Part shown: piece by piece, positions 62,355 through 64,000 of the stretch
How the letters are laid out: every line of letters begins with the position of its first letter
Position numbering within the stretch: the first letter of the stretch is position 1
The notes under the pieces: generated by a model
Seen by the model: the letters and a program-made list of their open reading frames with translations, nothing else
The model's database searches: none
What the model was told of the DNA's origin: nothing
Program-made: the position numbers and the translations under genes
NCBI GenBank assembly: GCA_045531455.1
Contig: JAZSEA010000060.1
Span: 72,330-136,329 of the forward strand
Origin: CAG-390 sp045531455
GTDB lineage: Bacteria; Bacillota; Clostridia; Oscillospirales; CAG-272
Direction of reading: 5' to 3'
DNA: 64,000 bases

Positions 62355-62963
62355 ATGATTAGTATGAAAATATATGATATTTCGCAGGAGCTGTTTTCTT
62401 GCGTGGTTTTTCCCGGAGATCCCGCACCTGATCGTCAGATCTTGAACTCTATCGAGGCGGGAGATCTTTACAATCTTACTGCACTGTCGATGTGTGCTCA
62501 TAACGGCACTCACGTTGATGCTCCGAGCCACTTCATCAAAAATGGTAAAACTATCGGCGAACTTGATCTCTCGAAGCTTATCGGAGAAGCATACGTTGCG
62601 GACTTCACCGGAAACGTGACAGCTGAGGATGCTAAATCGATTCTCGCAAAGGCACGGGAGATATCTCCCGAATCCGCAAGGAGAATTTTGCTGAAGGGTA
62701 AGACAACTGTTACGCTTGAAGCTGCTGAGTTGTTTGCTGATTCGGGTGTTTGGCTTATTGGAAACGAATCGCAGACAGTCGGACCAGAGAATGCACCGCT
62801 CAAGGTACATTTAACCCTACTTGGCGCAGAGGTTGTTCTGCTTGAAGGGATCCGACTTGCGAATGTTCCCGAGGGAGTATACCTTTTGAATGCCGCACCG
62901 ATAAATCTCGGAGACGCAGAAGGCGCGCCTTGCCGTGCAGTACTCATTAAACAACACTTCTGA
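62355..62963 (+). CDS. Cyclase-family hydrolase (kynurenine-formamidase-like)
   Basis: A 203-residue metal hydrolase with the family motif HNGTHVDAPSHF (about 48-59), whose two His and one Asp bind metal. The fold includes kynurenine formamidase and isatin hydrolase, so the reaction is an amide or ring opening, substrate unknown. No good ribosome site is visible; the starts ATG 62355 and ATG 62364 are both possible. It follows sdaA by 4 bp, possibly coupled. Confidence 0.85.
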   Translation: MISMKIYDISQELFSCVVFPGDPAPDRQILNSIEAGDLYNLTALSMCAHNGTHVDAPSHFIKNGKTIGELDLSKLIGEAYVADFTGNVTAEDAKSILAKAREISPESARRILLKGKTTVTLEAAELFADSGVWLIGNESQTVGPENAPLKVHLTLLGAEVVLLEGIRLANVPEGVYLLNAAPINLGDAEGAPCRAVLIKQHF

Positions 62964-62975
62964 TATCCTTAGAAA

Positions 62976-63027
62976 AAACAAAGTAGCTTAAACTGTTTGA
63001 TATTGAAACAGTTAAAGCTACTTGTTT
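62976..63027 (+). terminator. Long hairpin after the cyclase-family gene
   Basis: Arms of about 22 bp (62976-62998 with 63006-63027) pair with one or two mismatches around a 7-nt loop; a TTTGTGT tail follows. It is probably the terminator of the plus-strand run. Confidence 0.65.
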
Positions 63028-63060
63028 GTGTAAGGGCTACAAAAAAGATATTTTCAGAAG

Positions 63061-63293
63061 TTTTGCGTATGACTTCGAACTTTCGCAAAAATGAAATCCT
63101 TGCTGATGCAAGGATGAAATCAGCTAACGCTGATGAAATCTTCGGCTTTGCCTCAGATGAAATTAAATCCACCCACTCGCCGTCGAGGCGAATTTCACCC
63201 AACGAAGTTGGATTTCATCGCAGCAGGCGATTTCACCCACCCGTAAGGGTGGATTTAGTTGAAAAAAGCACCGACAAAGTCGATGCTTTTTTC
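63061..63293. repeat. Tandem short-hairpin array
   Basis: At least eight small hairpins follow one another: TTTTGCG/CGCAAAA, CCTTG/CAAGG, TCAGC/GCTGA, TCGCC/GGCGA, CCAAC/GTTGG, ATCGC/GCGAT, CCACCC/GGGTGG and a final AAAAAAGCA/TGCTTTTTT stem at 63262-63293. The first ones are joined by ATGAAAT linkers and the later ones by the reverse complement ATTTCAT/ATTTCAC, so the array as a whole has inverted symmetry. AAATCCACCC (63165-63174) also pairs with GGGTGGATTT (63247-63256), enclosing the later units. No gene is present in 62964-63316. Confidence 0.75.
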
Positions 63294-63316
63294 TGGTACG
63301 GGTGTTCATAACGGAC

Positions 63317-64000
63317 TTAAGAGAAATAGGAAGGAATAAACCAACTGGGGGTTTCTGGGAACAATCGATCTAACACTGGCAGCAAGGTATTCTCAAATTC
63401 AGAAACGGTAAAAAGGGTATCTTCCAAAAATGCATCCGCTTCCTGTTGATTTGTAGGTGTTTGATTACAACAACCAATTCTGTGATTAAAACCAACACCT
63501 TGATATGATATACCTACACCCAAATCGTAATGGGACGGTCCGCTGTCTACATCAATATAGATCACATTCCCTTTTGCAGTACGCTTTTCCAACGAATACA
63601 CGCCCCCATTCCAAACGAGCTTGTAGGTATATCCATATTTCTTTGCAAGCTTTTTTAACGGTTTGGCGACTGAGTAATTTGAAGGAAAAGCGTTTTGAGA
63701 GGAAGTGAAAGAAAGTCGATCCTTAAAAAAGTCGCGGCACTTTTGCAATACCGGATCAGCAGATTGATTGATTTCTTCAATACGCTGTCTTTCGTCCTCC
63801 GATAGATAGATTGCCAGGGAAGATGTGGCTTTAATTTGTGGCAATAGTTTTTGCATTGCCTCATAATAAGGAGTTGCATCCATCACGATGCCAACGTGCA
63901 AAAGATCCACAGACAGTTTTAGATAGTTTTCCGAACAGGCATCTTTGTGTAAGGTGATACCGGAACCATAAGGCTGGCATGCCATATATAATGTGGGATC
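63317..64000 (-). CDS. Unrecognised protein, partial at the window edge
   Basis: The open frame gives 222 residues from its first in-frame ATG at 63985, but the reading frame stays open to the edge, so the true N terminus probably lies outside. The protein is soluble, with an Arg/Glu-rich helical middle (YLSEDERQRIEEINQ), a beta section (NVIYIDVDSGPSHYDLGVG) and a C-terminal helix. I recognise no family, signal or membrane segment. Codon use is less GC-biased than its neighbours and it lies beside the hairpin array, so it may be acquired cargo. Confidence 0.65.
   Translation of the reverse strand, partial: DPTLYMACQPYGSGITLHKDACSENYLKLSVDLLHVGIVMDATPYYEAMQKLLPQIKATSSLAIYLSEDERQRIEEINQSADPVLQKCRDFFKDRLSFTSSQNAFPSNYSVAKPLKKLAKKYGYTYKLVWNGGVYSLEKRTAKGNVIYIDVDSGPSHYDLGVGISYQGVGFNHRIGCCNQTPTNQQEADAFLEDTLFTVSEFENTLLPVLDRLFPETPSWFIPSYFS

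Noticed and set aside
63061..63293. CRISPR array
   Set aside because: The linkers are only about 7 bp, the intervening sequences are self-complementary hairpins of varied length, and no cas gene is near.

Overview
The window looks like chromosome of an anaerobic, spore-forming member of the Clostridia (Bacillota), probably an uncultured gut lineage. The evidence is the sporulation/division block yabM-mazG-rqcP-yabP-yabQ-divIC, a SpoVB/MurJ-type flippase, LexA with a Gram-positive SOS box, GTP-type PEP carboxykinase, a two-gene SUF system, an Fe-S L-serine deaminase and strong Shine-Dalgarno sites. Rhamnosidases and Thr/Pro-rich surface proteins fit a plant- or glycan-rich gut habitat. The species cannot be named from the sequence.

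Layout. 1-244 is a candidate MITE-like element with terminal inverted repeats. 470-5714 is a self-contained three-gene operon (TerB-N/TerB-C protein, BrxD-like P-loop ATPase, Lhr-like helicase) with its own promoter and terminator; it is the best candidate for a poorly described DNA-processing or defence system. 5.7-18.8 kb is mostly housekeeping: small orphans, nrdR, pyk, convergent pckG, SOS-controlled lexA, an FtsX-type ABC exporter, a flippase, a cytidylate-kinase-like protein, tRNA-Val(GAC) and a surface protein. 18.8-29.9 kb holds L-rhamnose functions (GH106-like hydrolase, rhaA, GH78-like rhamnosidase) mixed with a DUF5722-like surface protein, nicotinate phosphoribosyltransferase and a SLOG protein. 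30.0-35.2 kb has a manganese (yybP-ykoY) riboswitch, mntP, a P-type cation ATPase and cardiolipin synthase. 35.2-37.1 kb is an araD/iron-alcohol-dehydrogenase pair on the minus strand.

37.2-52.8 kb is a long co-directional run: c-di-AMP synthase and its regulator (cdaA-cdaR), an FAD oxidoreductase, RseC-like protein, recJ, bifunctional rel, dtd, hemZ, a uridine-kinase-like enzyme, and the yabM-to-divIC block. It joins nucleotide second messengers, DNA repair, translation quality control and spore/septum formation. 52.8-55.0 kb (minus strand) has a TSCPD protein and HtpG with a Cys cluster. 55.2-63.0 kb (plus strand) has ispE, an Eis-like acetyltransferase, a split Thr/Ser exporter, a methyltransferase, sufC-sufB, L-serine ammonia-lyase and a cyclase-family hydrolase. 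The right end has a tandem-hairpin array followed by an unrecognised minus-strand gene that runs off the edge.

Family calls come from motif reading and memory of the families, without database searches. Start codons were chosen by Shine-Dalgarno position and family length.
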